From Verrucomicrobiaceae bacterium (lineage in GTDB: Bacteria; Verrucomicrobiota; Verrucomicrobiia; Verrucomicrobiales; Akkermansiaceae): a DNA stretch of 64,000 nucleotides. The notes under the pieces are model-generated. The model ran no database searches. It had not been told where the DNA came from and was given only the letters and a program-made list of their open reading frames with translations. Shown piece after piece: positions 63,002 through 64,000 of this stretch; the stretch's first letter is position 1, and each line of letters opens with the position of its first letter. Made by a program: the position numbers and the translations under genes. The DNA lies in contig JAIXOR010000024.1 in assembly GCA_027486655.1 (NCBI GenBank), positions 1-64,000 of the forward strand, given 5' to 3'.

Positions 63002-64000
63002 TCACTCAAAGCGACCGAGCACGCGGACTTCATTCACCTTGAGTGGCCCGCCGGGCTGGCTGCGTTCAAGGCGGATATGGCGGGCGGTGGTCCCGGACGG
63101 GACTTCGATGATCCACGGCTTGGCCGTGCCAATGGTGATAGATTGGCCTTCGGGAATCACTTTGACCTCGTCCTTGCCACCGAGGGAAAACTCGACACGG
63201 AGTTCCTTCGGGACGTTTGGCGCGGGATCGCCGCCGCTCAGGGAGTTGTCTGCCAACAAGGTAAGGCCGCCGGAAACGACAGCCTGCCGGACCTTTTCGG
63301 TGACGTCGGCGAGCTGGGCACCATGGCCGTAGGTGGCTTTCCGGATCTCCAAGGTCCCAGTCGGAGCGGGAGTGAAGGTGGCGAGGGGCTTCGCGTTCGC
63401 GAAATCCATTGTGTCGGAAATCCTCACCACGTCGCCAGCGGTGAAGGATCCACCGGCTTCGATTCGATTGATGGCACATGGCAGGGCGAGATCGATCGAG
63501 AGCCAGGGTTTCGTGTCTTCCGCGTGGCTGGACCAAACGGTGCCGTCCGAGCCATCGGTGGCTTTCGACGGATGGCTGGCATTGTCGGCATGAGAGGAAG
63601 CGCGGCAGCCTTTCCAGATGGCGACGTTTGGAACGGGCGAATCATCCGCCACGGCGAGGGCGATCACGGTGTTGAGCCTGTCCCAGGAACTTCCGGTCGG
63701 AAGCGCGAGGCTGAGGCCGCTTTCATCCTGCTTGAGCGCGATGGACTTCTTTTCCGTCAGCAGAACCGCCTTGGAGAACTTCTTGCCATCGGCTGGAGGC
63801 GGGAGTTTGAGAATCTTCGTGCCGTCGGCCGGGGCCTTGAGGACATGGAGGTATTCGAACTTGTCGTCCATCGAGCGGGTAGCCACGCCCCATGTTAGAT
63901 TCGCGATCCTCGTGCCGGCCGCGGTGGGATAGGAAGTGCTCGGGTAGGTGTTTTTGATCGAGCGCTCGACGTTCTTGACGAGCTCACCGGTCTTCTTCAT
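63002..64000 (-). CDS. C-terminal part of a GH29-like enzyme, cut by the window edge
   Basis: The frame is open to position 64000, so the N-terminus and the barrel lie outside. The visible 332 residues begin with NVERSIKNTYPSTSYP and GVATRSMDDKFEYLHVLKAP, the strands that follow the barrel in the PATR-linked GH29-like group. Next come LKLPPPADGKKF, a discoidin-like module (about 125-215; SHPSKATDGSDGTVWSSH) and a last beta domain ending VNEVRVLGRFE. The stop lies nine bases before the next ATG at 62992, so the two share an operon. Confidence 0.85.
   Translation of the reverse strand: MKKTGELVKNVERSIKNTYPSTSYPTAAGTRIANLTWGVATRSMDDKFEYLHVLKAPADGTKILKLPPPADGKKFSKAVLLTEKKSIALKQDESGLSLALPTGSSWDRLNTVIALAVADDSPVPNVAIWKGCRASSHADNASHPSKATDGSDGTVWSSHAEDTKPWLSIDLALPCAINRIEAGGSFTAGDVVRISDTMDFANAKPLATFTPAPTGTLEIRKATYGHGAQLADVTEKVRQAVVSGGLTLLADNSLSGGDPAPNVPKELRVEFSLGGKDEVKVIPEGQSITIGTAKPWIIEVPSGTTARHIRLERSQPGGPLKVNEVRVLGRFE

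Noticed and set aside
7100-63900. Recurrent CTAACA/TGTTAG words with rare Leu codons (TTA, CTA) scattered through GC-rich genes
   Set aside because: About 20 occurrences were noticed by eye. A simple base-composition estimate predicts a similar number in 64 kb, and they fall in different frames and contexts.

Overview
The window holds two unlike pieces of DNA. Positions 1 to about 1160 are AT-rich and read as Bacteroidota: a DUF4494 protein, a small secreted protein and the first codons of a third gene, all on the minus strand. From about 1260 onward the DNA is GC-rich and reads as a member of the Verrucomicrobiota. The reasons are PEP-CTERM sorting tails, autotransporter-associated beta-strand (PATR-like) repeats, an ECF sigma factor coupled to a Ser/Thr kinase, and a very large set of secreted glycosidases. 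The change falls inside arrays of 7-bp tandem repeats, so an assembly chimera is the simplest reading, with recent transfer as the alternative.

Positions 1160-3323 are almost gene-poor: two copies of a repeat block of about 340-400 bp built from heptanucleotide arrays, a long inverted repeat, and one small HigA-type antitoxin gene between the repeat copies. No tRNA, rRNA or CRISPR array was seen.

From 3324 to the end every convincing gene is on the minus strand. Reading in the direction of transcription, from high to low coordinates: two GH29-like proteins (63002-64000 partial, 60056-62992); a GH78-like protein (56965-59943); a tightly coupled set of a DUF5703/GH95-like protein, a DUF4450-like protein with a LamG-like module, a divergent GH29-like protein and a GH141-like beta-helix protein (45664-56586); a GH29 protein (43480-45579); an ECF sigma factor and Ser/Thr kinase (40613-43392); two LamG/PEP-CTERM-type surface proteins (36932-40194); GH97, GH78, a GH29-like/PATR fusion and GH43 (27076-36696); a two-component system (23370-26953); a giant GH29-like/PATR fusion and two GH29 proteins (13382-23114); and a last operon of a GH29-like/PATR fusion, GH97, an unknown secreted protein and GH29 (3324-12823).

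Together this looks like a secreted-enzyme locus for a complex glycan rich in alpha-L-fucose, with alpha-L-rhamnose and alpha-galactose or alpha-glucose branches. About ten GH29-type barrels are present, but no sulfatase, transporter or intracellular sugar-catabolism gene was recognised, so a sulfated fucoidan is not specifically supported by this window. The most interesting gene is the sensor kinase at 24035-26953. Its extracytoplasmic part is a GH36/melibiase-like domain that has lost both expected catalytic aspartates, and it is fused to a HisKA_3 kinase. It looks like a glycosidase turned into a glycan receptor, and it probably works with the NarL-type regulator beside it to control part of the locus.
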